A stretch of 64,000 nt of DNA from Arctopsyche grandis (taxonomy: Eukaryota > Arthropoda > Insecta > Trichoptera > Hydropsychidae). The DNA lies in assembly GCF_051622035.1 (NCBI RefSeq), contig NC_135365.1:10520001-10584000 (forward strand), given 5' to 3'. Below, piece after piece: positions 48,885 through 61,005 of the stretch. Positions within the stretch are counted from its first letter, which is position 1. Each line of letters opens with the position of its first letter. The notes under the pieces were generated by a model. That model worked only from the letters and a program-made list of their open reading frames with translations, was not told the DNA's origin and did no database searches. The translations under genes were made by a program, and so were the position numbers.

Positions 48885-49365
48885 CAGTTCAGTCATAGGT
48901 TAAATCCCTGAAACGATGTTTGTGGCCAAAACATGGATATGCGACTCCAGGTCGAAACTTCCCTATCAGATTTTGCCAATTTATATGATTTCATTGTTGA
49001 AATGATTCCAAGCAAATAGACAACTTTACCCTCAGTCACCACGATTATTCGAATATACGTAGATAATTACAAATTTATAATAATAATTTTGTAAATTTAT
49101 ATTTGAAATTTATAAAGCACATACCTACATACATTGTAAGTCAATTTTTGAATTCATACAGAATTTTATGTGATATGTTTTTCCTTTCAAGATAATTTAT
49201 GTGATATACATAAATTACATACAAAAATTTAAAATTCGATACAAATTCAAAAATGGACTTACAGTATCTGTTCACCAAGCCATCGATATGTACAAATTCG
49301 GCTATAGGTGTCATCTTGGGGCTAAATCCGTAATCGCTCCATGGTAAATTAAATTTTTAATATAA
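48885..49365 (+). mobile_element. tRNA-derived SINE, hairpin variant B, interrupted by a MITE
   Basis: The degraded head keeps GGTTAAATCCC. The body has GACTCCAGGTCGAAACTTCC and ATGATTTCATTGTTGAAATG. The 3' part resumes after the MITE as CTATAGGTGTCATCTTGGGG, then CCGTAATCGCTCCATGGTA with an A/T tail. The MITE therefore inserted after the SINE. Confidence 0.7.
49133..49281. mobile_element. Fold-back MITE, family Y, nested in a SINE
   Basis: GTAAGTCAATTTTTGAATTC on the left mirrors GATACAAATTCAAAAATGGA and CTTACAGTATCTGTTCACCA on the right. The left GGCTTGG tip is lost. It is homologous to 34750-34920. Confidence 0.7.
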
Positions 49366-51339
49366 CATCATAACTGATTCGATTTAAATGAGACAATTTA
49401 TATATAGCATGACATTATACATTTAATGTAATTATCTATATCGTTTTAGACAAATTTAGCTCAGTTTTAAAATACTACTATAACCTCTCAAAACAACATT
49501 TCTGTAGTCTCGATTGAAGATCTAATCTTACGCCATTTGTTTTTAAAATACTGTAATTATTTAACTTTCCAGACCAATCTAAAACTATTTACAATTGTAC
49601 ATACATATATAGGAAAAATGACTTTCAAAAGGTGAAAAACCAACGCTTCAAACTTTAAGAATGTTAAAGTTTAAATATAAATGAAATTTCTAGCACATTA
49701 AAATTAACGCACCACACTTTGAGAAGCTTTAACCCTATGCGGTTCACTCTCACACCTCTCAGAAATCACTCACGTCACTCGGGCCAGCCAAAATTTACAT
49801 TCGGCCACACCTCTTCCATTCATTTCGAACGTCACGTGTGAGAACCACCATCCACCGGGGACGGACCAGGCACTTTTTTTTCATTTTGCACTCTTCAACC
49901 ACCCTCGCCACCCCATTTCCACCCCCTGACACCTTCTAGCCTTCCGACGGGTAAACACCAGGGATACGAAATTAATGATTTTAGTATGCAGAGGCCGTGC
50001 GGGAGGAGCGCGTCAGTTTATTAGTCACCTTCAGCGCGAATCACAATGGGGGCCCGAGGAAAAGGGGCCCCTGGAGGAGTCCCTCTCACCCTTCATACCC
50101 CTCAGTATCCTCCCCCTCCACCCCTCCGACTAATTCCGTCGCGAATTAATCACTCTGTTTAGACGTCGCAGGGAGAAATTGGGTTGTGGAGGGGTTTTCG
50201 GGGGTGCAGAGGGCCCCCAGGCCGATTAAGGACCTTTCAGACCAGACCGGAAAACCCGTCGATTAATTGACGAGGGGGTGTTCGAGGGACAATTAAACCT
50301 CATTTCGTTATCCACTCGAACTAAACGCTAGACCGGTGCGGTAGATACGCACGACATGCAAATCCTGACGGATGCGGACCCCTAATTAAGCACTGCTTGT
50401 ACAACACATTTAAACATTGTACGTTCCTTTCGAGTACCATTCCTCGAAAGGAAAGGTTGCCATTCTACAATACGCTGAATCTTCAATCAACATTATCAAA
50501 TTATGATTATTAATTTAATAATAGGAAAAAAAGATTTGTATATTGTAACTTTAAGTAGTCAAAACTTTTGAGCTGTCAAAAACATTGAGATATCAAAACG
50601 TCAAGTATTTAAAGGAAAATCTTATGGAAACAACAGTACAACGTAGGGATACATGTATATGTATGTATGTACATAGAGGATGGGAGAAACGATTGAGAAA
50701 CTTATGCCTCGTATCAAACTTTTTCTTTTGCCTACATTAAAACTGGCCAGATTGGTTCGTATTTGAACAATCACAATGTTCATGAACGAAAAAAATGTAA
50801 AATATTTACAATTACGCTACATTTCTCCTTTAAATAAAAATTCAAATTGAGTTACAAAAAAATTACATACGTAATATAATGTTTTTCCATAAACAGATTC
50901 CTGGAATATAAAGTGGTTAATATATGTATGTATGTACTTCGGAAAAAATTGCCTTAACATGATGAAAACTGGGACCGTTACTTTATCTACATGAAAATTT
51001 TATTCAATAGAAAAAAAACATCCGAGTAACTAAGCTAAAATTTAAAAAAATCATAATAACATCCGATAAATAAAACTTTTCAATATTTTATTACATACAT
51101 AATAAATATAAATTTGTGTGTGCTTTTCATTGGACAGATATATCAACAAAAGTAAGAAAACGATAATAAAATGAAAACGTTACATGACATGCGGTTTGTA
51201 TATATATTATAATTTGAGCTTGCAAAATTTTTAAAAACTAAAATTTTTTTAAAGAAAACTTATGCATGTTTATGGGTAATCATAATTGTTTTTTTTTTGT
51301 ATATCATTTATTTAAATATGAATTGGGAGCTATTTTCAC
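49366..51339. other. Non-coding DNA with the strongest GC-rich island, about 49720-50480
   Basis: No convincing gene is seen. The island of about 750 bases holds GGGGCCCCT-type tracts and homeodomain-like cores (GTCGATTAATTGACGA at about 50259, CCTAATTAAG at about 50381). It also has the POU octamer ATGCAAAT (about 50357). These motifs fit a cis-regulatory element, though such short motifs also arise by chance. The flanks are AT-rich. Confidence 0.4.
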
Positions 51340-51660
51340 AAGATTTTTATTAGCTTCTCTGTTATTTCAATGATATTCTTGCCCGTCAAAAAATTGTGAG
51401 ATTTTAAACAACTTCCACTCTTTTGACTGCTTTGATATTTTACCGACATACGGTGGGGTTAGCTTGAACTAAAGTATGGAAATATCTCTGAAAAAACGGT
51501 CGAGGAATTGCATTTATTTATTTTATCAAAATTTCATCAGATTCGACTATCAAATCAACGTGATGACAATTGGTTATTAGTTCCGTCTGCTCGTCGTCCC
51601 TATAAAACTTCACATAATTGAACAGTTATAATAGCTATTTTTCTCACACTTTATCATATA
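51340..51660 (-). repeat. Composite repeat, module X, copy 4
   Basis: The minus strand has GTTTAAAATCTCACAATTTT, TTGACGGGCAAGAATATCAT and GACAACTAA-like blocks matching X of 12716-13080. It lies directly beside the SINE at 51718. Confidence 0.6.
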
Positions 51661-51717
51661 AACATTATAGTCTTTGTTAATTTTAGCTTAATCAATATCT
51701 CCTTATCACTTGTGCAC

Positions 51718-52098
51718 GTTTATTTTATTTCAATCGAATATGTACACTCGCCTTTACAGATCGCTCCATAGCGACGAGTGTACTAATACAGATATAATAC
51801 TATAATAATAAAAACAATACAAGCATTTAATACAATACAAAAAAATTCATACAAACATCATCCACAGTGACATCTATGGAGAATTTTGTGCAATATTTTA
51901 TTATAGAAATTGGCAAATCTCAAGACGCTGAATAACTTGAGATTAGCAAGAGAGATTGGAAAAGAGATGCCAGTTAGGAAACAATCGACTTTGAGTCACA
52001 AACCAATGTCTGCCCAACAGCTACTGTGTAGTGGGAATCAAACCGTGACCAGTCTGCTCGAATACATAATATGCTTAACCACGAGTCCACGCTGCTGA
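51718..52098 (-). mobile_element. tRNA-derived SINE, hairpin variant E
   Basis: The hairpin at 51742-51783 has an 11-bp stem GTACACTCGTC/GGCGAGTGTAC (one G-U pair) and a 20-nt loop GCTATGGAGCGATCTGTAAA. The head on the minus strand reads CAGCAGCGTGGACTCGTGGT with B box CACGGTTTGATTCCC. The body is shortened around the CTATCAG block. Confidence 0.85.
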
Positions 52099-53292
52099 TT
52101 TTATGAAATTCTTGTATTTTTTTTTCATGTAAACATGTTTAATAAAACTACTAGTATTTGATTATAATAGTTATTATACACAAGTTTTATAAAATCTACG
52201 AAAATTACGCAAATTCTAAAAATATATGAAAGAAAAGTCAAGAAGTGTTGACACGATAATGAAACAAAGAAAATGCACAAAGTCACACATACATAAGGTG
52301 AGAATATATTGAATAATACTTTCATAAATGCTGCAATGGATTCATAATTTCATAAAAGCTCAATGCTACTTTCATAAATGCTCAGTGCGAATTTTTTTTT
52401 TCAATATTATATAATACCTACAATACACAAATTACAAATATCGCGTTCGATTACCCGAAGGTTGTTGGGTTGGGGAAAGTACGAAAAAAATGGAACACGC
52501 CGGTTAAAGTATGCAAATGAAACGCTTTGAATTCCGCGGAATTAGCTAAACACATATTAATAGCCACAATTAAGCCTGCGAAACACCTTTCAGGATTACG
52601 TGACGACCGGCACAGGTACCTGTAACTACCTGTGTTTCCCTTGTGCGTGGGGTGAAGGGTCACTTCCACAAATTGTGCCCTCCTCTTGCCTCGGACCTCT
52701 CGACGACAGAACACCCATCACTACGCCTTTTTAATCCGATTTGTTCACCTCAAAATGTGCTGGAAACTTAAGGGAAAACCGCGGCAACGAGGCCCGGCAG
52801 CTCTCCGGATTCTCGCTAACCACTTTTGCGGTAAAGGTACATAGAGAATGAACATTCCAGTTTAAAACACTAGTGAATGAATAAGCATGAAACGCATAAT
52901 CAGACGATGGGTCGATTATGACAGCTTTGATACTATATTTCACATTTGAAATTAAACATTTACTATTGTTAGTGAAACGACTATTATATACTCTTGAAAA
53001 AGTATTTGAGATATTTCTTTTATTGATACAAATCGAAATTTTTAGTATTATTCATTCCAGTTCCAATCAGGCTTCTATTAAATTGAAAAGAGAAAGAAAA
53101 GAAACAAAAAATATAGCCAAATCTTTGATAAAGCAGGGAATATTTTACAAAATGTCTATTGTACATATATATATTATATATTTTTGTATTTAATACGCAC
53201 AAAATATCAAAAACTTAATTAAGTATTAATTTTAATTTTTAACTTTATCTTCATTTTATTTTTGCATACATATGTACATATGTATATATATA
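52099..53292. other. Non-coding DNA; GC-richer island at about 52430-52900
   Basis: No gene is recognised; the opposed open frames (52451-52714 minus, 52918-53193 plus) lack family features. Confidence 0.45.
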
Positions 53293-53597
53293 TACCAGGA
53301 AAGCTAAACAGATAAAGTTAGTTATAAACATCGATACATAATTTTAGATCAATTTTAACAAAGCATCATGGAGACATTTATGGATATATTTGACAAATTT
53401 ACATTTTTAAAGAATTTTTTTTTATCACCAAACTAGAAATTTTCAAATCAAACTTGAACTAGCGAAATTCGAGAGATAAATTGGAAAACCTGTAGTCAGA
53501 AACCAAGTTCTGGCCAGCAGCAACCAGTAGGACTGGAATCCGTGACCACTATGTTTGAAAGCATTATATGTTAACCACTAGTTTATGTTGCTGGTTT
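53293..53597 (-). mobile_element. tRNA-derived SINE, degraded, hairpin variant A
   Basis: A remnant hairpin arm (CCAGGAAAGC at about 53295) remains. The minus-strand body and head include CACGGATTCCAGTCC as a decayed B box, CTGGCCAGAACTTGG, and AGCAACATAAACTAGTGGTT as the A-box region near 53585. Several internal deletions are present. Confidence 0.65.
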
Positions 53598-55224
53598 CAT
53601 AAAAAGTATCAATAGATTAAGTGTTGTGTAATTTTTGTTTGCCTGCCAGATTCCGAGCGTAACAAACATAACTTCACCGTGTCAAATATTTATATAATTT
53701 TCCATGTAGTGAAATTTTCCCGGAAACGATTTTTATATCCACTAGTATTTTATTGCCTTTTGAAGCAACATAAATAGCTAATTTAAAAAATATAAGCATA
53801 CTTTAAGTACATAAAGTAGTTCAAAATGAACCTAAGCTCGATAATTTGTATGCTGATTCAATGCTTCTCACTTCAAGTCGCTGAATATATACATATATAT
53901 ATATTTTCATCTCATGGAACTAAATAAATACCTGCACCACCGAATTGGCGTACCTATACAAATTGAATTTTGAGCTTTTGGGTATCCGAAATTACTCGAA
54001 ATTCGATTAAAATCGATTACGCCACTCGACCGAGGTGTCGATCTTTCGTCGACGCCGTAGTTTGCATTAGAAATTTTCCCCGACTACTGCGAGGAAAAGT
54101 GCGAAGGGTGCACGTCGGGAAAATGGGTCGAGGGTGGCGAAAAGGGCACAACGTACACACACACACATAAATACGAGCATACATAGACAGAGAAAGAGAC
54201 CCTAAAGCCATTTTGAAAGCTGGAAAGAACGAAACGGAAGGCCGGACGAAAGTGACGTGATCAGAATGACAAATTCGGCACCGACCGATAGATAGGATTT
54301 GGATTGCAAATCAGGCAAATTACTTTCGGCGCTCTGAGGTTAATTGGAATGACCGGGCGAGACGGTGAAGACATTCGCCAAATGTTTGCTCCCGACATAA
54401 TTCGATTCGCAATCCTTCTCGATCCGCTAAAATTCTGATCCGTCGCAGAAAAGCCCTCTCTATCTCTCTCCGCCACTCCACCACGCATCTGTCGAATAAA
54501 TTTATTTGTGTTTGTAATCGGGCATAGGTTGATTTGCGTAGGCTTGCTTTCAAGTATTGAGATTCATCCAGGTCGAACATAATTAGATTTCAGAAGGATT
54601 CCGTTCGAAGGATTCCGTTGAAGGTTCAAATAATTAATCTAATTAACAAACTGTTTCTTAATGATTTTTTTAAAACAAAAGTGAGGTGGTTTCATTATGT
54701 GTCCGTATATGTTTCAGTAAGAGTGTCAAATCTCGAATCAGTATACACTGACTAATGTACACTAGCTTTAGTGTTTAGCTAAATCTTGAGACGCTAAACT
54801 CCGCAGATACACTTACTAGAAAAAGTATACACTGACGCGCAAACTCATGCACTAGTAAATCTGCTAACAAATGAAATTTTAGTGGTTTGATAGCTAACCA
54901 AATTTTGCCGTTGCTCTTCCAATGAATTTTATGCTCGAGAATTTAACTGATTGTGTTGAAATAACTAATTTATTTTTGAATTTATAAGAAATAGACAAAC
55001 AAAAAGATTAAATCCACCGTAAAAGTTTTACAATTACATACATCCATATTACCTACGATTTTAGGTCAGGGTAGGTTAGTTTACATCTTATTTTGTTCAT
55101 TAATAATATGTGCATATAATGACGCATTCTATCAGTATTTAGTCTAATCCGTCATAGGCCGACCATATACTAAGATTGTCAACTTGTTATTCTTTCGTAA
55201 ACATTTACTACGTACGGATAGCTA
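53598..55224. other. Non-coding DNA; GC-richer island at about 53940-54640
   Basis: No gene is recognised. Open frames of 66-86 aa on both strands of the island lack family features. AGTATACACTGAC occurs twice at about 54740 and 54827. Confidence 0.45.
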
Positions 55225-55457
55225 ATCGCCAATGCGCTTTCTTGGCCAATTACAAACATCGACATTTAATTTTAGAATAATCTTGGAAATTGCGAGAAAT
55301 GGGTCGCCAATATGCTGGAACAAAGAAAATCAGATAAATTGGCAATGTCTGATAGGAAACGATTCACCTGGGCAACTACTAGTTGGAATCAAACCGTGAC
55401 CACTATACTCGAAATCATAATACATATGTTTACCACCAATCCACGCTGCTGGCTAAA
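55225..55457 (-). mobile_element. tRNA-derived SINE, internally deleted, hairpin variant A remnant
   Basis: GCGCTTTCTTGGCCAATTAC marks one stem arm and loop edge on the minus strand. The body has CGTTTCCTATCAGACATTGC and the B box CACGGTTTGATTCC. The head ends with CCAGCAGCGTGGATTGGTGG. Confidence 0.75.
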
Positions 55458-55479
55458 ATATGTTAAGATGATAAATAAA

Positions 55480-56175
55480 TAAAAATATTGATTTACGAAA
55501 ATGAGCAGTAAGGAAAGCAAGTAATTTGCCGTACTCCTGGAAGGATAAAGCACATTCGCATGTACATAGCTACTGTTCCCGATATTTTAAAAATCCTATC
55601 CTTTAACAATATTTCTGTCAGGCGAAGACTCACTGATGCTACATTATTTTTTAAGCTCCTAAATAGTTTCCTTGATTGTTCCGATTTACTGAGTAAGGTT
55701 GGTTCAGGATCCCAGTTAGGTATTTTAGACAGGTTGCACTCTTTTCATTTAATCCTTTCAAAAATAATTCCCTAAAATATACCTATCTAGAGCGTGTTTA
55801 TCATATGCTTAACGGGGAGCTGAATGAGGTTGATCTATTCGGTATTTTCTTACATCAATTCAGGACTGCCATCAGGAGAGTCTTGATTGATTGATCCATT
55901 TCTATTTATATTTCTATTTCTATTATATATTCTTTATCCAATTATATTATATCACTTTATGTTTAATTATGCATTGTCCTATTTAGTCATTCTTTTGTTT
56001 ATATTCTTTTCTTTTTCATTTGTTTGTCTATGTTTACTAGATATATTATGTATTTTGTAGAAATTTATAATTGGGCTCAGATGTTATTTTGTTATATTTA
56101 TTCTTTATTTTTATGAATTTCTATATCTAAGGCCTGTTGATTTTTCAATAATGTAAATAAATAAATAAATACCCT
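55480..56175 (+). mobile_element. LINE (CR1/L2/Jockey-type) C-terminus and 3' UTR, frameshifted
   Basis: From 55560 the frame reads VPDILKILSFNNISVRRRLT and DATLFFKLLNSFLDCSDLLS, the usual LxxLxxRRxxxDLxFLYKxxNxxIDCxxLL block. In another frame, from about 55784, YLERVYHMLNGELNEVDLFG and IFLHQFRTAIRRVLID complete the C-terminus and end in TGA. The T-rich 3' UTR terminates in ATGTAAATAAATAAATAAAT at about 56170. It differs from the 39.5 kb copy in detail. Confidence 0.8.
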
Positions 56176-57289
56176 TGGATTACGAAAATATACTATATAT
56201 ACTGTCACGTTCCAATGAAAGATTAATAAATTTTAGTTTACTCATTCCACCGCTGCCACCAAAATTATCATTGCAGCGTTTCAATGAAAGATTTATTTAT
56301 TTTATTTTAAAGTACTTAATTGTCATTGCTAAGGAAGGTACATAACAATGTACATATTTTTTTTATATTCATACATATTAATCAAACCAGTAGGTATGTA
56401 TATACATATATACATAGGATCCGGATTTGGAACGAACAGACAGACACAATTCAAAGTCTATACGTAACGAAAGATGAGAAAACACATATGTGCATATGTA
56501 GTTTACGATATATTCATACACTGTAGGTGTAGCTTCGTCGGTCTTACTTCCGGTAAATTCGATACGGTTAAAGTGTCGGAACCGATATATCTAACGAAAT
56601 CTGAGCGGGATAGATTTGACGGCGAAGTGGGCTAAAGTAAGAAGAATGTAGTGGCTTTCTATCCGCAAACGAAATGCATCAAGCCTTCAATACCACATCC
56701 GGTGGTGGCTCGAAACCACTTTGTTATAAATCCACCCGCCTGCCTATCTGGACTCCCGAGGGACCAAGACTCCTCTCCGACGCCGAGCACTCAAACCGAA
56801 ACACTTCACGGTGATATCTACATATATAATACACGTGTATGGGTGTTTTCTAATGCATAAATATATAATACATAAATATGTTGTTGTGTATATAATAGGT
56901 ATATTAAATATTTAAACATATATAAAGCTGAACTTATGTCTAAATGCAGAGGTGTAAAAGTACGATTTCAGTGAATGATACTTGGCTCAACGATACTTGT
57001 TACTTGATGTTGTTAAATAATAGATAATATATTGAAAAGCTTTGTATGGTATTAGAAATAAAATTTTCATTAAAAAAAGCATTCTTCCGTATCAAATCCC
57101 CGTGATACAAGGGGCCAACAGAAGTACCCCTAACGCTGTCCCATAAAACATTCCTATCAGCCTCTGACAAAAATAATCAGCGTGTTGCTCAGAGAAAGAA
57201 CATGGACAAAGGAAATCAGAGACCAATCCGTTGGTAGCAAGCTTGCCATTGAAGTGACCGTGACTAGTAAAAAGTTGATTTTTAATATG
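56176..57289. other. Non-coding DNA; GC-richer islands at about 56510-56850 and 57070-57290
   Basis: No gene is recognised; the 69-aa open frame at 56651-56860 has no family signature. Confidence 0.4.
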
Positions 57290-57352
57290 TAATAATTTAT
57301 TTAAGTGTAAGTTTGGACCATTGTGGCATTACGGGAGTTCATAATGGTCGAA
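57290..57352 (-). mobile_element. 3' end of a short retroposon, hairpin variant C, shortened loop
   Basis: On the minus strand GACCATTATG and CCACAATGGTCC flank a loop reduced to about half length but keeping CCCGTAATG. The tail AAACTTACACTTAAATAAAT matches the 22620-22810 element. Confidence 0.6.
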
Positions 57353-57620
57353 AAAATATAGAGATGTGAGAAAAATAAAAATATATACATACATTTAATT
57401 ACATATACATATATAATCGTAAAAAACAATAGCAGGTAAAGTAAAAATATCAAATAATAAAATACAAAGTAGGGAATGTCTTGCACCTATACCCAGAACC
57501 AATATATGTATGTACATATGTTTAAGAACCAGCCACAAATACAAAACATCTCTGCGAGGCCCAAATGGAAGAGAGAAGATCAAAATTCCACTCATGAATC
57601 TCATTCAATAATAATAATAA
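57353..57620. other. AT-rich non-coding DNA
   Basis: Nothing recognisable; it may include the body of the minus-strand retroposon. Confidence 0.4.
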
Positions 57621-58112
57621 GTAGCATGGCATATTTGTTAGCATATAATGCTTTCAAACATATTGAGTAATAATCGAGTCCCTCTGGTTACTGCTTGTCA
57701 GACCTTGGTTTGTGACACCAGTTCGATTGTTTCCTATCAGGGATTGCCAATTTGCTGATATTGCCAGTTTCTTGATTTTTATTGAAATGGTTCCTTCAAA
57801 ATCGGCATCTCTGTCCATCTCTCTCGCAAAAATTTAGAGTCACTCAGCATCTCGATTTTTCGCTGGTTTGTATTAATGCTGAAAAATTTTCCATAGATAT
57901 CTCCATGAATGTTGTATTTACCTTGAATAAATAATGCTTACAATGCTTCCGTACAGTGTTTGACCATCGATTTCGTGTTTAATGTAAAAATATATAATAA
58001 TTACATATATATTTATAATTAGAATTTGATTTTTAAAGTACACTCTTCGCATTGTAGCGATATGTAATACGAGTGTGCATGATGAATTGAATAAAAAAAA
58101 TAAATAAAAAAA
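57621..58112 (+). mobile_element. tRNA-derived SINE, full-length, hairpin variant E
   Basis: Head GTAGCATGGCATATTTGTTA; the B box is weak (AATCGAGTCCC). The body has GATTGTTTCCTATCAGGG, TTTTTATTGAAATGGTTCC and CCATAGATATCTCCATGAAT. The hairpin at 58040-58076 has ACACTC/GAGTGT as the surviving stem around a loop containing GCATTGTAGCGATATGTAA. The tail is AATAAAAAAAATAAATAAAA. Confidence 0.8.
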
Positions 58113-59269
58113 CGTTGGCTTGGTCATTCTTGGCTTGGTGATATTAAGTCATTCCATAGTATTGTGTCAAAGTTAAGCGAAAACCGTATGAAGTCTTCTT
58201 AATGGAGGTAACAAATTACATTATTAATACCCAATTCGGACATATATGTAAGTATATAAATATGTACAAACAAAAAGTATAATAAAGACATTTTTTCAAG
58301 TTCAACTTGAGATTAAGAATCTTAATATCAATATTAGATGCTGAAAGCTTGCAAATTCGTTCAGTATGTTAAACCTCAAATCGTAATTATTTTATTGCAA
58401 ATTTATTAAATAATGATAAAATTAATGTAATACAGAAATGTATACATAGAAAAGTAATGATTTATTAACACAACAGAGTATCATGCCATTGTTTCAAATA
58501 TTTTGTTAAAATGAAATTTTAAAAATATCTATTACAATATGTTTATAAAATCAGGTCCGATTAATGTCAAAAAAAATTTCTTGTGCGTTTATTATTTTAA
58601 ATGTGGGGCTACAATAGAGATACGAAATCCGTTGAGTAAAAATAAAATAAAAAAAATACACAAAAAGGAGCAAACAAACAAGAGAAAGCGAAGTATCGCC
58701 GGGACGACGACGGAGGCCGTATCTTTTAATTGTGACAAGGCAAATATTGAAATGAAAGCAGCTGTAAACGAAGAAACGTAGAAAACCGACGAAACGTTTT
58801 TAGCCAGCTGAAAAAGATGGGAGTGAGCAGAGGGGGTGGGGGTGGGAAGAACGAAAGTGGGTGGTGTCCTACCACCCGTTTGCCGCCGGCCACTGCCGCC
58901 TCTCATCTGTCGGCGAAAAAAGACGCCAAAAAAGAAAAGAAAAAACGCACGAGCCCAGGAGAGAGGCCCGCTGTCAGGGGTGCTAAACAATGGCGGGGCG
59001 GAGAGCGCTATCTGTTTGGACCGAAGAACGAACGAAGCACCCCCGAAAGCCTCTCGGGAAAACCTCTGAAGTTGGAACGTGATGGGCGGGAGGAGAGGGT
59101 GGGGCAGGGGCGTGCAAACATATTCAACAATCACACATAGATATCTTTCATATACTGGGAATTCAACTTCTAATCAAACATATCATGCAAAAATTATATA
59201 CTACATATTCGGGATGTGTCCAAATGATAAAGCATTTCTTCAATGAATATTCAATTTCGAGATAAAATG
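58113..59269. other. Non-coding DNA; GC-rich island at about 58640-59120
   Basis: The island has the longest open frame of the window on the minus strand (58592-59134, 180 aa) and another on the plus strand (58817-59140). Both are dominated by composition (G-, R- and K-rich or P-, S- and F-rich). Neither shows a domain, so they are not called as genes. Confidence 0.4.
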
Positions 59270-59400
59270 GCACACTCTGATTTGCATAAATTATTTTCAA
59301 TCGAGGTCAAACTATAACTCGAACCCAGGGCCTCTCAGTGATTATCTTTAATGCAACCACCAAGGACCTAGTGAATATAATTACCTAGTACTTCATCAAC
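59270..59400 (-). mobile_element. SINE head fragment
   Basis: On the minus strand CTAGGTCCTTGGTGGTTGCA and the B box CCTGGGTTCGAGTTAT, followed by TTTGACCTCGATTGAAAATA, match the head region of the 26455-26868 SINE. The downstream body is missing. Confidence 0.55.
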
Positions 59401-59720
59401 ATATCATATGTCAATAAAATAAACAAACATATCCAACATGATGCTAGAAGAATTTAAGATCTAACGATTTAATATAAAATTTCATCTAAATTATCTGTTA
59501 AATCAACATGATGACAGCCAAAATTTTGGATGACATTACAAAAATTATGAAATTGAACAGTTATAACTAGTCACCGGACCCAGAAGGTGCCGCGTATTGT
59601 TCAAAGGTTGTAAATGCATTGTTAAAGGTGTGCCGAACCTTTTTTACAAAGGATTTACAACAATGGAACAATGGATAGCACTGTGACTATCCTACCTCTA
59701 GTTATAACAGATACTTTTTC
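59401..59720 (-). repeat. Composite repeat, module X remnant, copy 5
   Basis: Weak minus-strand similarity to X (ATCATGTTGATTTAAC, AGATGAAATTTTATATTAAA) and to 51540-51660. Strongly decayed. Confidence 0.35.
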
Positions 59721-59857
59721 AATCATATAAACTTATTAATGGTATTGCTATTGTATGAAACCGAATCAGTGATGATGTAGTTCCTAAGTTATAAGATCAT
59801 ATATGTAGATTATACATGTACATATGTATATAGAATTTTATAAAATCTAATTGATGT

Positions 59858-60216
59858 CTGGATTTAATTTAAATTTATATTTTACCATGATTTCATTACG
59901 GTTTTTACCCCTGAGCGACACCTATGGTATTAAGCTTGAACGTATATAAATTAATAGATTAAAAAATTGATATTATATTCAAATACATAGGAGATAGGAC
60001 AGTTTTGCCAATTTGATGAGGAACGATTTCAATAATGAAATCAGATAAATTGGCAAAGTCTGATAGGAAACGATAGACTTGGAATCACAAGTAACCAAGT
60101 CTGACCAGCAGCACTGGAGAAATACCATAAACAGATTATATTCAATGTAGGTTAACTTGAACCCGGGAATCTCTCGGTGGTTGGCATTGATGCTGCCAAC
60201 TAGCTAAGCTTCTGGA
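59858..60216 (-). mobile_element. tRNA-derived SINE, full-length, hairpin variant B
   Basis: The hairpin at 59883-59929 has outer arms TACCAT/ATGGTA and the loop region GCTCAGGGGTAAAAACCGTA. The head on the minus strand reads CCAGAAGCTTAGCTAGTTGG with a B box CCCGGGTTCAAGTTAACC. The body has CCAAGTCTATCGTTTCCTAT and GATTTCATTATTGAAATCGT. Confidence 0.85.
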
Positions 60217-60730
60217 TTTCAACTCATGACCCCCTCCCCCCAACCATGGTTCTCAATCGAATATTTGAATATTCACCCAATTTTCGTGTCTACTAATATG
60301 CAAATAATCCATTGAAAATTCGAAAAACATTCATTTATACTATTTCGAATGAAATTCGAAAAATATCTTAGAATGAAAAAATGAGCAATATGAGTAGTCA
60401 TTTTTTCATTCAATATACCCATCAACGTGCCGATAATGTCGTTCCTACAATCCATGAACCTTTTCCATGCGTCTTTTTTGTTTCAAAAATTTAGTCTTAT
60501 CTACATACATATAATAGTTGAACGGACAGTCGTAAATACATATTAGTAAAGCTAGAAAGCATTGAAAGCGACATTTTTTTTATATTTGCCAAAAGTCACT
60601 CGTACATAAACCCACTGTAAATTTGCTGTTGATGTTCTCGGAAATACGGAAAAAAATGTTAAACGTTTTTTAATACTGTTTAAAATTCAAAAAGTAAACG
60701 ATTATGAAAGTAATTTATGATTAATCATAA
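60217..60730. other. AT-rich non-coding DNA
   Basis: Nothing recognised beyond inverted TTCGAATATT-type blocks at about 60250-60370, which recur at about 61110-61160. Confidence 0.4.
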
Positions 60731-61005
60731 ATACTGAAGAGTATTCAGAGGTAAGTGGAGTCAGGTCGAGGTACAAGAAAACACGCAGGCAGGTTCTTAG
60801 TCTTTATTGCTGCTTGTCCGGTGGAGGTCAGGATCCGTAGAGAGCGTACCATACTTATATCGTAGAGCGCTCAGCGCATACACGTATTATCATTGGTCAA
60901 GGAGTCTGGTGCAGCCATTGGCCGCAACGCCCGACTCCACCATTGGTCGGCGTCACCATGACGTCACTGGTCTACGGGCGTCTCTCTTAATAACTTTACA
61001 ATATC
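60731..61005 (-). mobile_element. Solo LTR-like segment, family 2
   Basis: The minus strand starts TGTAAAGTTATTAAGAGAGA and carries three GACCAATG/GGCCAATG CCAAT-like boxes. A TATA-like GATATAAGTATGG (60849-60861) and an AATAAA (60803-60808) follow about 40 bases apart. This promoter plus polyadenylation arrangement is typical of an LTR. No internal genes or target-site duplication are seen. Confidence 0.55.

Noticed and set aside
58592..59134. 180-aa open frame on the minus strand
   Set aside because: It lies in a GC-rich island with open frames on both strands. Its composition is P/S/F-rich low complexity, and no domain or splice context was recognised.
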